A DNA stretch of 64,000 nucleotides from Massilia sp. YIM B02443 (GTDB lineage Bacteria > Pseudomonadota > Gammaproteobacteria > Burkholderiales > Burkholderiaceae_D), in assembly GCF_030411955.1 (NCBI RefSeq), contig NZ_JASNRA010000017.1, positions 62,001 through 126,000 of the forward strand, given 5' to 3'. The position numbers were made by a program, and so were the translations under genes. Below, in pieces: positions 8,700 to 20,279 of the stretch. The notes below the pieces were generated by a model. The model saw only the letters and a program-made list of their open reading frames with translations, was not told where the DNA came from and did no database searches. Every line of letters begins with the position of its first letter. Positions within the stretch are counted from its first letter, which is position 1.

Positions 8700-10879
8700 G
8701 GCGCCTGTCGATTCCATTATTGTTCCTCGCTGCCGGCACGGCCGCCGCGCAAAGCAGCACCATCAAGCTCAATCAGGTCGGCTTTCTGCCGCAGGCGCAC
8801 AAGCTGGCCGTGGTGCCGCAGGGCGCCAGCGGCACCCGCTTCGAGGTGGTCGGCGCCGACGGCAAGACCGTGTTCGAAGGCGCGCTCGGGGCGCCGGGAC
8901 GCTGGGAGCCGTCCGGCGAAACCGTGCGCGTGGCCGACTTCAGCGCGCTGGCGCAGCCGGGCACCTATCGTTTGAAAGTCGCCGGTCTGGCGCTGTCCGA
9001 TCCGTTCGCGATCAAGCCTGACGCCTACCGCGCGCTGGGCGACGCCGCGCTCAAGGCATATTACTTCAACCGCAGCGGCATCGGCATCGACGCCAGATAC
9101 GGCGGCGCCTGGGCGCGTGCGGCCGGCCACCCGGACGACAAGGTGCTGGTGCACGTTTCCGCCGCCTCGCGCGCGCGGCCACAGGGCACGGTCATTGCCA
9201 GCCCCAAAGGCTGGTACGACGCCGGCGACTACAACAAATACGTGGTCAATTCCGGCATCTCGACCTACACCCTGCTGGCCGCGTTCGAGCACTATCCGGG
9301 CGCCTTCAAGCACGACGTCGGCATTCCCGAATCCGGCAACGGCGTGCCTGACATCCTCGACGAGGCGCTGTGGAATCTCGAGTGGATGCTGACCATGCAG
9401 GATCCGAACGACGGCGGCGTGTACCACAAGCTGACCAACCTGCGCTTCGACGGCACCGTCATGCCGCACGAGGCCAACCGCACGCCACGCTACGTGGTGG
9501 CCAAGAGCACGGCGGCGGCGCTCGACTTCGCCGCCACCATGGCCGCCGCCGGCCGCGTGCTGGCGCCGTACGAGAAACAGTGGCCCGGCATGGCGGCGCG
9601 CATGCTGGCGGCAGCCGAAGGCGCGTGGCGCTGGGCCGAGGCCAATCCGAAGGCGGTGTTCAAGAATCCGGCCGACGTCAAGACCGGCGAGTATGGCGAC
9701 GACCAACTGGACGACGAATTCTTCTGGGCCGCCGCCGAACTGTTCATCGCCACCGGCAAGGATGCGTATTCCCAAGCCCTGCGCAAGTACGATGCGCCAT
9801 TGACGACGCCATCCTGGGGCAATGTACGCGCGCTGGGCTGGATTTCATTAGCGCAGGCGCGCGAGCGCCTGGCGCCGTCGTTCGACCGCGCCCGGATCGA
9901 GGCGCGCCTGGACGGCCTGGCCGCGCAACTCGCCGAGACGTCACGCAACGCCGGCTACCGCGTGCCGATGGCGAGCAAGGACTTTGTCTGGGGCAGCAAC
10001 GCCATGATCCTGAACCAGGCCATGATGCTGCTGCAGGCCTATCGCCTCAACCGCAAGCCGGACTACCTGGCGGCGGCGCAGTCGGGCCTCGACTACGTGT
10101 TGGGCCGCAACGCCACCGGCTACGCGTTCGTGACCGGCATCGGCGCGCGTCCCTTCCTGCATCCGCACCACCGGCCGTCGATGGCCGACGGCGTCGCCGC
10201 GCCGGTGCCGGGCTGGCTGGCGGGCGGGCCGAATCCGGGCCAGCAGGACAAGAAGGATTGCCCGGCGCCGTATCCAAGTACGCGCCCCGCGCTCTCTTAC
10301 ATCGACCACGATTGCAGCTACGCCGCCAACGAGGTCGCCATCAACTGGAACGCGCCGCTGGTGTACGTCACGGCGGCGCTGTCCACCCTCACGCCCCGCC
10401 CCATGGACAAAGACCTGGTTGCGCTGGACCTGCTGGCGCGCGAAGAGCAGCAGCTGCAATTTGAACGCTTCGACCAATCCATCGCCGATGCGATCGGCGC
10501 GAAGATCGTCGAGCGCGCGCGTAACAAGCGCCAGACCGTGACGGTGCAGATCAAACAGGGCGAGACGGTGCTGTTCACCCAAGCGATGCCGGGCGCCTCG
10601 CCCGACCACCTGGACTGGATCCGGCGCAAGAACAATCTGGTCAAGCGCACCGGCCACAGCTCGTTCTACACCCACAACGAAGTGCGCCAGGGCGGCGGCG
10701 ACCACGACGCCCTGCCCGGCCTGGACATGCGCGACTACGCGGCCCACGGCGGCGCCTTCCCCGTGGTGGTGCGCGGCCAGGGCCTGGTCGGCACCGTCAC
10801 CGTCTCGGGCCTGCCGGGGGCGGACGACCACGCCCTGGCGGTGGCCGGCGTGAAGGATTACCTGGGAGTGCAGCCATGA
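8696..10879 (+). CDS. GH9 endoglucanase fused to a UPF0303 (HbpS/GlcG-like) domain
   Basis: The product is 727 aa with a signal peptide ending near TAAAQS. Residues 20-105 form the Ig-like CelD_N domain (IKLNQVGFLP). Residues 110-565 are a GH9 catalytic domain with the DAGD motif (Asp175/Asp178), HHRPS, and the acid Glu546 in NEVAINWNAP. From Met570 the reading frame continues as a complete 158-aa UPF0303 protein: LDLLAREEQQLQFERF, DWIRRKNNLVKR, DYAAHGGAFPV and GTVTVSGLPGADDHALAV. UPF0303 proteins are normally separate and cytosolic. Here only about a dozen bases separate the modules, with no ribosome site before ATG 10403. Start and stop overlap both neighbours (ATGA), so this is an integral operon member. 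The fusion is either real or a stop-loss error. Confidence 0.88.
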   Translation: MRRLSIPLLFLAAGTAAAQSSTIKLNQVGFLPQAHKLAVVPQGASGTRFEVVGADGKTVFEGALGAPGRWEPSGETVRVADFSALAQPGTYRLKVAGLALSDPFAIKPDAYRALGDAALKAYYFNRSGIGIDARYGGAWARAAGHPDDKVLVHVSAASRARPQGTVIASPKGWYDAGDYNKYVVNSGISTYTLLAAFEHYPGAFKHDVGIPESGNGVPDILDEALWNLEWMLTMQDPNDGGVYHKLTNLRFDGTVMPHEANRTPRYVVAKSTAAALDFAATMAAAGRVLAPYEKQWPGMAARMLAAAEGAWRWAEANPKAVFKNPADVKTGEYGDDQLDDEFFWAAAELFIATGKDAYSQALRKYDAPLTTPSWGNVRALGWISLAQARERLAPSFDRARIEARLDGLAAQLAETSRNAGYRVPMASKDFVWGSNAMILNQAMMLLQAYRLNRKPDYLAAAQSGLDYVLGRNATGYAFVTGIGARPFLHPHHRPSMADGVAAPVPGWLAGGPNPGQQDKKDCPAPYPSTRPALSYIDHDCSYAANEVAINWNAPLVYVTAALSTLTPRPMDKDLVALDLLAREEQQLQFERFDQSIADAIGAKIVERARNKRQTVTVQIKQGETVLFTQAMPGASPDHLDWIRRKNNLVKRTGHSSFYTHNEVRQGGGDHDALPGLDMRDYAAHGGAFPVVVRGQGLVGTVTVSGLPGADDHALAVAGVKDYLGVQP

Positions 10880-11861
10880 GCGCCGCGATGGGGAACAACC
10901 GTACCATCCGCTGGGGCATCCTCGGCACCGGCCGCATCGCGCGCGACTTCGCGGCCGGCCTGCGCGACACGCCGGATGCGGTGCTGGCGGCGGTCGGCTC
11001 GCGCACGCAGGCCAGCGCGCAAGCCTTTGCCGACGATGTCGGCGCGCCGGCCGCCTACGGCTCGTACGAAGAGCTGGCGCAGGCGAACGACGTCGACATC
11101 ATCTACATCGCCACCCCGCACACCCTGCACGCCGAGAACGCCATCCTGGCGCTACGCGGCGGCAAGGCGGTACTGTGCGAGAAGCCGTTCGCCCTCAACC
11201 GGCGCGAAGCCGGCGAAGTGGTGGCGCTGGCGCGCGCCAAGAACCTGTTCCTGATGGAGGCGATGTGGACCCGCTTCATGCCGGCGCTCAGTGAAGTCAA
11301 GCGCATCATCGCCAGCGGCGAGATCGGCAGCGTGACCCAGGTGCACGCCGACTTCGGCTTCGCCGCCACCCATGACCCCGAACACCGCGTCAACAATCTG
11401 GCGCTGGGCGGCGGCGCGCTGCTCGACCTGGGCATCTATCCGCTGTCGATCGCCTGCGCCCTGCTGGGCAAGGTCGAATCGGTGCAGGCCCAGGCCATCA
11501 TGGGGGAGACCGGGGTCGATCTCACCACCGCCTTCACCATGAAGCACGCCGGCGGCACGCTGTCGATCTGCAGCTGCTCGCTGCGCGCACGGGCGCCGGG
11601 CGAACTGACGGTGTCGGGCACGCGCGGCAGCGTGCGCATGGAGCGCATGTTCCACATGGCCGAACGGGTCACGGTGGATGTGCTGGACGGGCCGTCGCGC
11701 ACGATCGAAACACCATGGCTGGGCAACGGCTACACCCACGAGGCGATCGCCGCCGGCCAGTGCCTGCGCGACGGCATGCTCGAGCATCCGGACATGCCGC
11801 TCGACGAGACCCTGGCCCTGATGGGCGTGTTGGACACCATCCGGCGCCAGATCGGCCTGCG

Positions 11862-11880
<19 letters not shown>
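10876..11880 (+). CDS. Gfo/Idh/MocA-family NAD(P)-dependent oxidoreductase
   Basis: This 334-aa cytoplasmic dehydrogenase has an N-terminal Rossmann fold (GILGTGRIA, residues 14-22) and the family signature CEKPFALN with Glu102-Lys103-Pro104. The C-terminal half carries the substrate domain, with GGGALLDLGIYPLSIA typical of the dihydrodiol/D-xylose dehydrogenase-like branch. The ATG overlaps the stop of the GH9 gene. It is the last gene of the glucan operon and probably oxidises or reduces a sugar derived from it. The exact substrate cannot be read from sequence. Its 3' end overlaps the convergent kinase gene by 19 bp. Confidence 0.88.
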
Positions 11881-13874
<1,994 letters not shown>

Positions 13875-13985
13875 GGTGCGACACTGCGCGAACGTGATGC
13901 AAGAACGCTAATGCTACCAGCCGCAGCCGCCAGAGATGCTCCTGATTCGCTACGACAATCAAATCAGTCCGCACCGTGGGCGCTA

Positions 13986-15146
13986 TCAGGGCGGCAATCC
14001 GTGCCGGTACCATCCGTATTCCCACCGCCACGGCATGTCGTTCGGGCCCAGCGCCAGGCGCGCGATGTCGGGGAAGATGCGCTCGGCGCGCACGTCGTTG
14101 GCCAGCATGACCAGGCAGCGCCGGCGCGCCTCCAGGCAGATCACCATATTGCCGGTGCTGTCGTTGTGGCCGCCCTTGAACCAGGCCGGCCCGCTGCGGT
14201 CGCGGAAGGTGACCATGCCCAGGCCCGCCGCCAGCCCGGGCACCGGCGCCGCAGTGTCGACTGCCAGCGTGGGGAACTGGCTGGCCGAGCGGATCGGCAG
14301 CTGCGCGCGCAGCATCTCGGCGCGCATCGCCGCGCCCAGCACCGCGCCGCGCTGCAGCGCCGCCCACAGGCGCGCCTGGTCGGCGATGCTGGTGTCCATC
14401 GAGCCGGCCGCCACCGGGCTGCCGCGCTCATCGTGCGGCTCCATGCGGCCCTCGGTCGTATAGCCGTCGGCCAGGTTGGCGGCAAAATCGGGGCGCCACT
14501 GCATGCCCGTATCCGGCATGCCGACGCGGTCGAACACCCGCTCCTGCATCGCGCGCCCGAGCTCCAGCCCCAGGCCCTCTTCGACGATCAGCTGCAGCAC
14601 ATAGAAGCCCTCGGCCGAGTAAGCGTAGCGGCTGCCGGGCGTGAAATGAAAGCGCAGCCGCCCGTCCGGTTCGAGCCAGCGGAAGTTGGCGAAGCCGGCG
14701 GCGTGGATGAGCAGGATGCGCGGCGTGAGCAGGCGCCAGCGATCGTCGCCGGCCAGCTGGCGGAAGTCGAAGCGGCCATCGCCGCGCGCCAGCGCGTATT
14801 CCGGCAGCGGCTTGGGCAGCAGCGTCGCGACCGGGGCGTCGAGATCGAGCTTTCCTTCCTGCGCCAGCTGCAGCACCGGCAGCGCGAACACGGTCTTGGT
14901 CAGCGAGGCGCCGTACATCACGGTGTCGGTGCGCAGCGGCAGGCGGCGCCCGGCGTTGCGCCAGCCGTAGGCGGCCTGCTTGAGCACGCGGCCGTCGTCG
15001 ACCAGCGCCAGCGCCAGTCCCTGCACGCCTTCGCGCGCCATCAGGCGCTCGATGTCGGCATCGACCCAGCCGGGATCGGCGCCACCGGGCGGCGTGGCGC
15101 AGGACCCGAGGCACAGCAGCAGGACGACCGCGAACAGCGCTTTCAT
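13986..15146 (-). CDS. Serine hydrolase, class C beta-lactamase-like, lipoprotein
   Basis: This 386-aa envelope hydrolase has a lipobox LGSC (Cys16) after a hydrophobic N-terminus. The catalytic SxxK is Ser81-Leu-Thr-Lys84 in YGASLTK, a YS-type second motif occurs in RYAYSAEGFYVLQ, and the third motif is replaced by KGGHNDSTGN. This is the beta-lactamase/D-aminopeptidase/esterase superfamily (Pfam Beta-lactamase). Most such members are esterases or peptidases rather than resistance enzymes. I chose the ATG at 15146 because AAGGTGA precedes it and it begins the signal peptide directly. Confidence 0.85.
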   Translation of the reverse strand: MKALFAVVLLLCLGSCATPPGGADPGWVDADIERLMAREGVQGLALALVDDGRVLKQAAYGWRNAGRRLPLRTDTVMYGASLTKTVFALPVLQLAQEGKLDLDAPVATLLPKPLPEYALARGDGRFDFRQLAGDDRWRLLTPRILLIHAAGFANFRWLEPDGRLRFHFTPGSRYAYSAEGFYVLQLIVEEGLGLELGRAMQERVFDRVGMPDTGMQWRPDFAANLADGYTTEGRMEPHDERGSPVAAGSMDTSIADQARLWAALQRGAVLGAAMRAEMLRAQLPIRSASQFPTLAVDTAAPVPGLAAGLGMVTFRDRSGPAWFKGGHNDSTGNMVICLEARRRCLVMLANDVRAERIFPDIARLALGPNDMPWRWEYGWYRHGLPP

Positions 15147-15323
15147 GGTGTCACCTTCAAGATGCCTGTATTGACAGCGAACCATCGAAGTGTAGCGCGC
15201 AGCCCGGCAGCAGGCAATCGGCGCTGCCTTGACGCTGCTTTACCCGGCTTTACATTTGCCGCCCTGTTGGCGCGCTCATGCCAGGCCGTTAATGAAAGAC
15301 GATCAGCTCAACAAGGTATGAAC

Positions 15324-15923
15324 ATGGTTACCAGTATCGGCGGCGCAAGCGCCACCCAGGCGGCGTACGCGACGCGCTCCGTCACCAGCACCCAGACGGC
15401 GGCCGGCGCCGAAGACACGTCCGCAGCCGTCACCCAGGAGGTGGCCGACAGCGGCGCACAAGTCGCCACCCTGAGCGACGAATCGGCAGCCGCCGCGCGC
15501 CTGGGCGACCAGCTGAGCGCACAGGCCGACGCCGCGCGCGTGCAGCGCGCCGTGGACGAGAGCACGGCAACGGCGACCGACAGCGGCGAGACCACGGAAA
15601 CGCTCGAAGCGACCGACACTGCAGAAACGCAAGCTGCGGCGCCGGCGAGTGGCGGTGGGGCGCCGATGGCGGCCGGCGGCGCCACGGCCGCGTCGACCAC
15701 CACCGATACCGACTATATCGAAGAAGCCGACACCAACTCGGACAAGACCGTCAGCGACCAGGAACGCGCGGTGTACGACGCCAAACAGCGGCGCCAGGCC
15801 GAGGAAACGGCAGCGAAAGAGCAGGCCTCCGCGACCGATCCGGCCGAGGCCCGCTCGGCCGAGGTGCGCAGCGCCTATGGCCTCGACGGCGAGGCCGCAC
15901 CGGCGCTCGACATCACCGCCTGA
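15324..15923 (+). CDS. Ala/Thr-rich acidic protein with one EF-hand loop
   Basis: I do not recognise a family. The 199-aa product is low in complexity, rich in Ala, Thr, Asp and Glu, and probably largely disordered. Residues 136-147 (DTNSDKTVSDQE) fit a 12-residue EF-hand calcium loop, with Asp1, Asn3, Asp5, Thr7, Ser9 and Glu12 in place. There is no signal peptide. AAGG lies eight bases before ATG 15324; another ATG six bases earlier (15318) is too close to it. The gene stands alone between the serine hydrolase and the stress protein. A calcium-responsive role is possible but untested. Confidence 0.7.
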   Translation: MVTSIGGASATQAAYATRSVTSTQTAAGAEDTSAAVTQEVADSGAQVATLSDESAAAARLGDQLSAQADAARVQRAVDESTATATDSGETTETLEATDTAETQAAAPASGGGAPMAAGGATAASTTTDTDYIEEADTNSDKTVSDQERAVYDAKQRRQAEETAAKEQASATDPAEARSAEVRSAYGLDGEAAPALDITA

Positions 15924-16076
15924 CGCCGCGCCCGGGCCCCGCGCAGGGCGCAGCTTCGCCGCAGCGCACCAAATTTACCTGCTCTCAATTTTCAAAAATC
16001 GGGAGAAACGCGTTGTAGTCAGGTCGTCAACTACGGTAGAGTGTCGCCTCCGAGAAGACTTTCCACGAGGCGGCGC

Positions 16077-16946
16077 ATGTCCGAACACAGCCAAACTACG
16101 CCCCCCGGATTGTTGCTTGCGACGGACCTGAGCGCCCGCTGCGACCGGCCGCTCGAGCGCGCGAAGCAGCTGGCGGGCCAATTCCATTCCCCTTTGACGG
16201 TGCTGACCGTCCACGATGCGCCGCAGGCGCCGGCCGACGTCACCGGCTGGCTCGACGGCGACATCGGCCGCGAACGCGAGGAACAGCTCGCGCGCACCGA
16301 GCTCGCGCGCGAGTTCGCCGGCAGCATGCTGCAGGTCACCCCGCGCTTCGCCAGCGGCGCGGTCGACAGCGCCATCCTCGACGCCGCCGCTGCGCTGCCG
16401 GGCGCGATCGTGGTCACCGGCGCGTCGAGCCACGACAGCCTGGGCGGCCTGCTGCTCGGCTCCACGGTCGAGAAACTCGCCCACAAGCTGCAGCAGCCGC
16501 TGCTGGTGGTGCGCCAGCGCGTGCGCGGGCCGTACCGCCGCATCATGGTGGCTACCGACTTCACCCCAGCCGCGCAACTGGCGCTGGCAACGGCCGTGCG
16601 CCTGTTCCCGGGCTGCCCGATCACGCTCTTCCACGCCCACGACAGCGCCGAGCTGCTGGGCGATGATGCCCTACCGCGCGCGGAGTTCACGCGCTTCCTG
16701 GCCGCCTGCGCGCTGCCGGATGCGGCGCGCGCCCACGTCACGCCGGTGATCGGCGAAGGCGAACCGGCCTCGCAACTCACCCGCTACGTGCTCGAGCACG
16801 ACATCGACCTGGCCGTGTTCGGCCTGCACGAAGAGTCGGCCCTCAAGCGCCTGCTGGCCGGCAGCCGCAGCGATCAATTATTGCAGGATGTCGCCAGCGA
16901 CACCCTGGTCGTCCGTTTATCTGATCCTTCTGGAGAACACCCTTGA
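16077..16946 (+). CDS. Universal stress protein, tandem UspA domains
   Basis: This 289-aa cytoplasmic protein contains two Usp folds. The first covers about residues 8-150 (LLLATDLSARCDRPLERA, with the nucleotide-loop-like stretch GASSHDSLGGLLLGS). The second covers about 155-285 (RRIMVATDFTPAAQLAL, with LLAGSRSDQLLQDVASDTLVVR). The ATG at 16077 has GAGG six bases upstream. It sits 70 bp before mrpA on the same strand and may be cotranscribed with the antiporter. Between them is a hairpin (16964-16979) without a T tract. Confidence 0.88.
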   Translation: MSEHSQTTPPGLLLATDLSARCDRPLERAKQLAGQFHSPLTVLTVHDAPQAPADVTGWLDGDIGREREEQLARTELAREFAGSMLQVTPRFASGAVDSAILDAAAALPGAIVVTGASSHDSLGGLLLGSTVEKLAHKLQQPLLVVRQRVRGPYRRIMVATDFTPAAQLALATAVRLFPGCPITLFHAHDSAELLGDDALPRAEFTRFLAACALPDAARAHVTPVIGEGEPASQLTRYVLEHDIDLAVFGLHEESALKRLLAGSRSDQLLQDVASDTLVVRLSDPSGEHP

Positions 16947-17016
16947 AATCGCTCATCCGCTCCGTGCGCCTGTGCGCACGTCCTTACACCTGCCACTGCC
17001 CTGAAGGATGACATCG

Positions 17017-19935
17017 ATGACATCGCTGGCATTGCTGCTGCTCGTCCTTCTCCCCTTCGCCGGCGCCTTCGTGTGCGCCTGCCTGCCCAACGGTTCACGC
17101 AACCGCCCCGCCGTCGCGGCCGGTGCGTTCACACTGGTGGCCCTCGCTACCGCCATCTTCCAGTTCGACCGTCTCGACACCGAAGTCCTCACTTCGCGCC
17201 ACGAATGGCTGCCGACATTCGGCCTCGACATCATCCTGCGCATGGACGGCCTGGCCTGGCTGTTCTCGGTGATGGTGCTCGGCATCGGCCTGCTGGTGGT
17301 GCTGTATGCGCGCTACTACATGAGCAAGCGCGACCCGGTCGCGCGCTTCTACGCCTACATGCTGGCCTTCATGGGCGCCATGATGGGCGTGGTCCTGTCG
17401 GGCAACCTGATCCAGCTGGTGGTGTTCTGGGAACTCACCAGCCTCACCTCCTTCCTCCTGATCGGCTACTGGCAGGAGCGCAACGACGCCCGCCGCGGCG
17501 CGCGCATGGCGTTCACCGTCACCACCGCCGGCGGCCTGTGCCTGCTGGCCGGGGTGCTGGTCGTCGGCCACATCGTCGGCAGCTATGAGCTGGACGTGGT
17601 GCTGGCCGCGGGCGACCAGATCCGCGCGCACGCGCTGTACCTGCCGGCCCTGATCCTGATCGCGCTCGGCGCCCTGACCAAGAGCGCGCAGTTCCCGTTC
17701 CACTTCTGGCTGCCGCACGCGATGGCGGCGCCCACGCCCGTCTCGGCCTACCTGCACTCGGCGACGATGGTGAAGGCCGGCGTGTTCCTGCTGATCCGTC
17801 TGTTCCCGGCGCTGGGCGGCACCGAGGAATGGACCTGGCTGATCGTCGGCGCCGGCGTCAGCACGCTGGTGCTGGGCTCCTTCTTCGCGATCTTCCAGCA
17901 CGACATGAAGGGCTTGCTGGCGTATTCCACCATCAGCCACCTGGGCCTGATCACGGTACTGATGGGCATCGGCAGCCCGATGTCGGTGGTGGCGGCGATC
18001 TTCCACGTGATGAACCACGCGATCTTCAAGGCCTCGCTGTTCATGGCGGTCGGCATCATCGACCACGAGACAGGCACGCGCGACATGCGCATCCTGCGCG
18101 GCCTGCGCCGCGCGATGCCGGTCACCGCCGCGCTGGCGATCGTGGCCTCGGCCTCGATGGCCGGGGTGCCGCTGATGAACGGCTTCCTGTCGAAAGAGAT
18201 GTTCTTCGCCGAGACCGCGCACGTGGGCGGCACCGAGGACTGGTCGATGTCGTACGCCGCGCTGGCGATGGGCATCTTCAGCGTGGCCTATTCGCTGCGC
18301 TTCATCAGCGTGTTCTTCGGCCGCCTGGCCAAGGACCTGCCGCTTGAGCCGCACGAGCCGGCGCGCTGGATGCGCTTCCCGGTCGAATGCCTGGTGGTGC
18401 TGTGCATCGCGGTCGGCATGTTCCCCGAGCGCGTGGTGGGCGACATCCTGGCGGTGGCATCGAGCTCGGTGCTGGGCGTGGCAATGCCGGAATACGACCT
18501 GGCGATCTGGCACGGCTTCAACCTGCCGCTGTTGATGAGCGGCGCGGCGCTGGTGCTGGGCGCGGGACTGTACTACTTTTTGCTGCGTCGCCACGACCTG
18601 CGCGAGCGCACGCAAGTGCCGGTGCTGCACCGCCTGAAGGGCGCGCAAGCCTACGAGAACACCATGCTCGGCCTGGCGACCGGCGCCAACTGGCTGATCC
18701 GCTGGACCGGCACCAAGCGCCTGCAGCCGCAGTTGCTGGTGTTGATGGCGCTGATGGTGGCGGCGCCGCTGCTGCTGGTCGATCCGCTGCCGTCGCTGCC
18801 CGACCTCACCGCCTTCACCTCGCGCGAATTCAGTCCGCTGTTCGCCGTGCTGTGGCTGATCGGCGCCGGCTGCGCCGTGGGCGCGGCCTATAAGGCCAAG
18901 TACCACCGGCTGGCGGCGCTGTCGATGGTCGGCGGCACCGGCATCGTCACCGCGATCACCTTCGTGTGGCTGTCGGCGCCCGACCTGGCGCTGACCCAGC
19001 TGATGGTGGAAACCGTGACCACGGTGCTGATCCTGCTCGGCCTGCGCTGGCTGCCGCCGCGCTTCGCTCCGCCGGGCCTGAAGGACAAGGCGCCGCCCAG
19101 CACCTGGCTGCGCCGTTCGCGCGACGGCCTGATCGCCGCCGCCGGCGGCCTCGGGCTGGCCGCGGCCAGCTACGCGATCCTGATGCGCAGCCCGCCGCCG
19201 TCGATCGGCGACTTCTTCGTGCTGCGCGCGCTGCCCGAAGGCGGCGGCTCGAACGTGGTCAACGTGCTGCTGGTGGACTTCCGCGGCTTCGACACCATGG
19301 GCGAGATCACCGTGCTGTCGGCCGTGGCCCTGACCGTGTATGCGCTGCTGCGCCGCTTCCGTCCGGCCACCGAGTCGATCGCGATTCCGGTCCAGCAGGC
19401 CAGCGACGTCGATCCGGCCGTGAGCCAGACCCCGGCGGTGCAGGCGGCCAGTGGCTACCTGATGATCCCGGCCGTCTACCTGCGCCTGCTGCTGCCGGTA
19501 ATGGGCGTGATGGCGGCCTACTTCTTCATGCGCGGCCACAACCTGCCGGGCGGCGGTTTCGTCGCCGGCCTGATCTTCGCCACCGCGCTGATCGTGCAGT
19601 ACATGGTGGCCGGCACCGACTGGGTCGAATCGCACCTGCGCCTGCGCCCGCACCGCTGGATCGCCTGGGGCCTGTGGTGCGCCTGCCTCACCGGCATCGG
19701 CGCCTGGTTCCTCGGCTACCCGTTCCTGACCAGCCATACGGCGCACCTGACGCTGCCGCTGCTGGATGAAATCCACGTGCCGAGCGCTTTCGTGTTCGAC
19801 CTCGGCGTGTTCCTGGTGGTGGTCGGTTCCACCATGTTGACCCTGGTCGCGCTGGCGCACCAGTCGCTGCGCAGCCATCGCGTGGCGGCCGACGCCACCC
19901 GCGCCACCATCCCGCCCGCCAAGGAGATCTTCTGA
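17017..19935 (+). CDS. mrpA: Mrp Na+/H+ antiporter subunit A (A/B fused)
   Basis: This 972-aa membrane protein is the largest Mrp subunit. It is homologous to NuoL-type proton-pumping subunits of complex I (NLIQLVVFWELTSLTSFLLIGYW, ALTKSAQFPFHFWLPHAMAAPTPVSAYLHSATMVKAGVFLL). The C-terminal ~140 residues (GHNLPGGGFVAGLIFA onward) are an MnhB/MrpB-like domain, the fused arrangement seen in proteobacterial Pha/Mrp operons. I prefer ATG 17017 because AAGGA lies eight bases upstream; ATG 17008 lacks a site. It is followed with 1-bp overlap by mrpC. The complex exports Na+ (or K+) in exchange for protons. Confidence 0.95.
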   Translation: MTSLALLLLVLLPFAGAFVCACLPNGSRNRPAVAAGAFTLVALATAIFQFDRLDTEVLTSRHEWLPTFGLDIILRMDGLAWLFSVMVLGIGLLVVLYARYYMSKRDPVARFYAYMLAFMGAMMGVVLSGNLIQLVVFWELTSLTSFLLIGYWQERNDARRGARMAFTVTTAGGLCLLAGVLVVGHIVGSYELDVVLAAGDQIRAHALYLPALILIALGALTKSAQFPFHFWLPHAMAAPTPVSAYLHSATMVKAGVFLLIRLFPALGGTEEWTWLIVGAGVSTLVLGSFFAIFQHDMKGLLAYSTISHLGLITVLMGIGSPMSVVAAIFHVMNHAIFKASLFMAVGIIDHETGTRDMRILRGLRRAMPVTAALAIVASASMAGVPLMNGFLSKEMFFAETAHVGGTEDWSMSYAALAMGIFSVAYSLRFISVFFGRLAKDLPLEPHEPARWMRFPVECLVVLCIAVGMFPERVVGDILAVASSSVLGVAMPEYDLAIWHGFNLPLLMSGAALVLGAGLYYFLLRRHDLRERTQVPVLHRLKGAQAYENTMLGLATGANWLIRWTGTKRLQPQLLVLMALMVAAPLLLVDPLPSLPDLTAFTSREFSPLFAVLWLIGAGCAVGAAYKAKYHRLAALSMVGGTGIVTAITFVWLSAPDLALTQLMVETVTTVLILLGLRWLPPRFAPPGLKDKAPPSTWLRRSRDGLIAAAGGLGLAAASYAILMRSPPPSIGDFFVLRALPEGGGSNVVNVLLVDFRGFDTMGEITVLSAVALTVYALLRRFRPATESIAIPVQQASDVDPAVSQTPAVQAASGYLMIPAVYLRLLLPVMGVMAAYFFMRGHNLPGGGFVAGLIFATALIVQYMVAGTDWVESHLRLRPHRWIAWGLWCACLTGIGAWFLGYPFLTSHTAHLTLPLLDEIHVPSAFVFDLGVFLVVVGSTMLTLVALAHQSLRSHRVAADATRATIPPAKEIF

Positions 19936-20279
19936 TGGAGCTGATCATTTCGCTCGCCATCGGCATCGTGTTCGGCTCCGGCATCTGGCTGGTGCTGCGT
20001 CCGCGCAGCTTCCAGGTGCTCAGCGGCCTGATGCTGATGTCGTATGCCGTCAACCTGTTCATTTTCGTCATGGGGCGGCTGTGGGTCGACGCCCCGCCGC
20101 TCACGCCGCCCGGCGCCACGCCGGTGCCGAGCGACCTGGCCGACCCGCTGCCGCAGGCGCTGGTGCTGACCGCGATCGTGATCGGCTTCGCCACCACCGC
20201 GCTGTACCTGGTGGTGATGATCGGTTCGCGCGGCCTGACCGGCACCGACCACGTCGACGGCAAGGAGCCTGAAGTATGA
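19935..20279 (+). CDS. mrpC: Mrp antiporter subunit C
   Basis: This 114-aa NuoK-like membrane subunit has three hydrophobic helices (ELIISLAIGIVFGSGIWLVL, SGLMLMSYAVNLFIFVMG, LPQALVLTAIVIGFATTALYLVVM). The PLPQALVLTAIVIGFATTA segment is the subunit hallmark. Its ATG overlaps the mrpA stop by one base after AAGGAGAT, and its stop overlaps mrpD by four bases. Confidence 0.94.
   Translation: MELIISLAIGIVFGSGIWLVLRPRSFQVLSGLMLMSYAVNLFIFVMGRLWVDAPPLTPPGATPVPSDLADPLPQALVLTAIVIGFATTALYLVVMIGSRGLTGTDHVDGKEPEV

Noticed and set aside
13986-15146. True beta-lactamase conferring drug resistance
   Set aside because: The third motif is not KTG, the protein is a lipoprotein of the broad serine-hydrolase superfamily, and most such members are esterases or peptidases.
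16943-17011. A possible 22-residue leader peptide starting TTG between usp and mrpA
   Set aside because: The spacing after GGAG is acceptable, but the frame starts inside the usp stop codon, is very short and has no supporting pattern.
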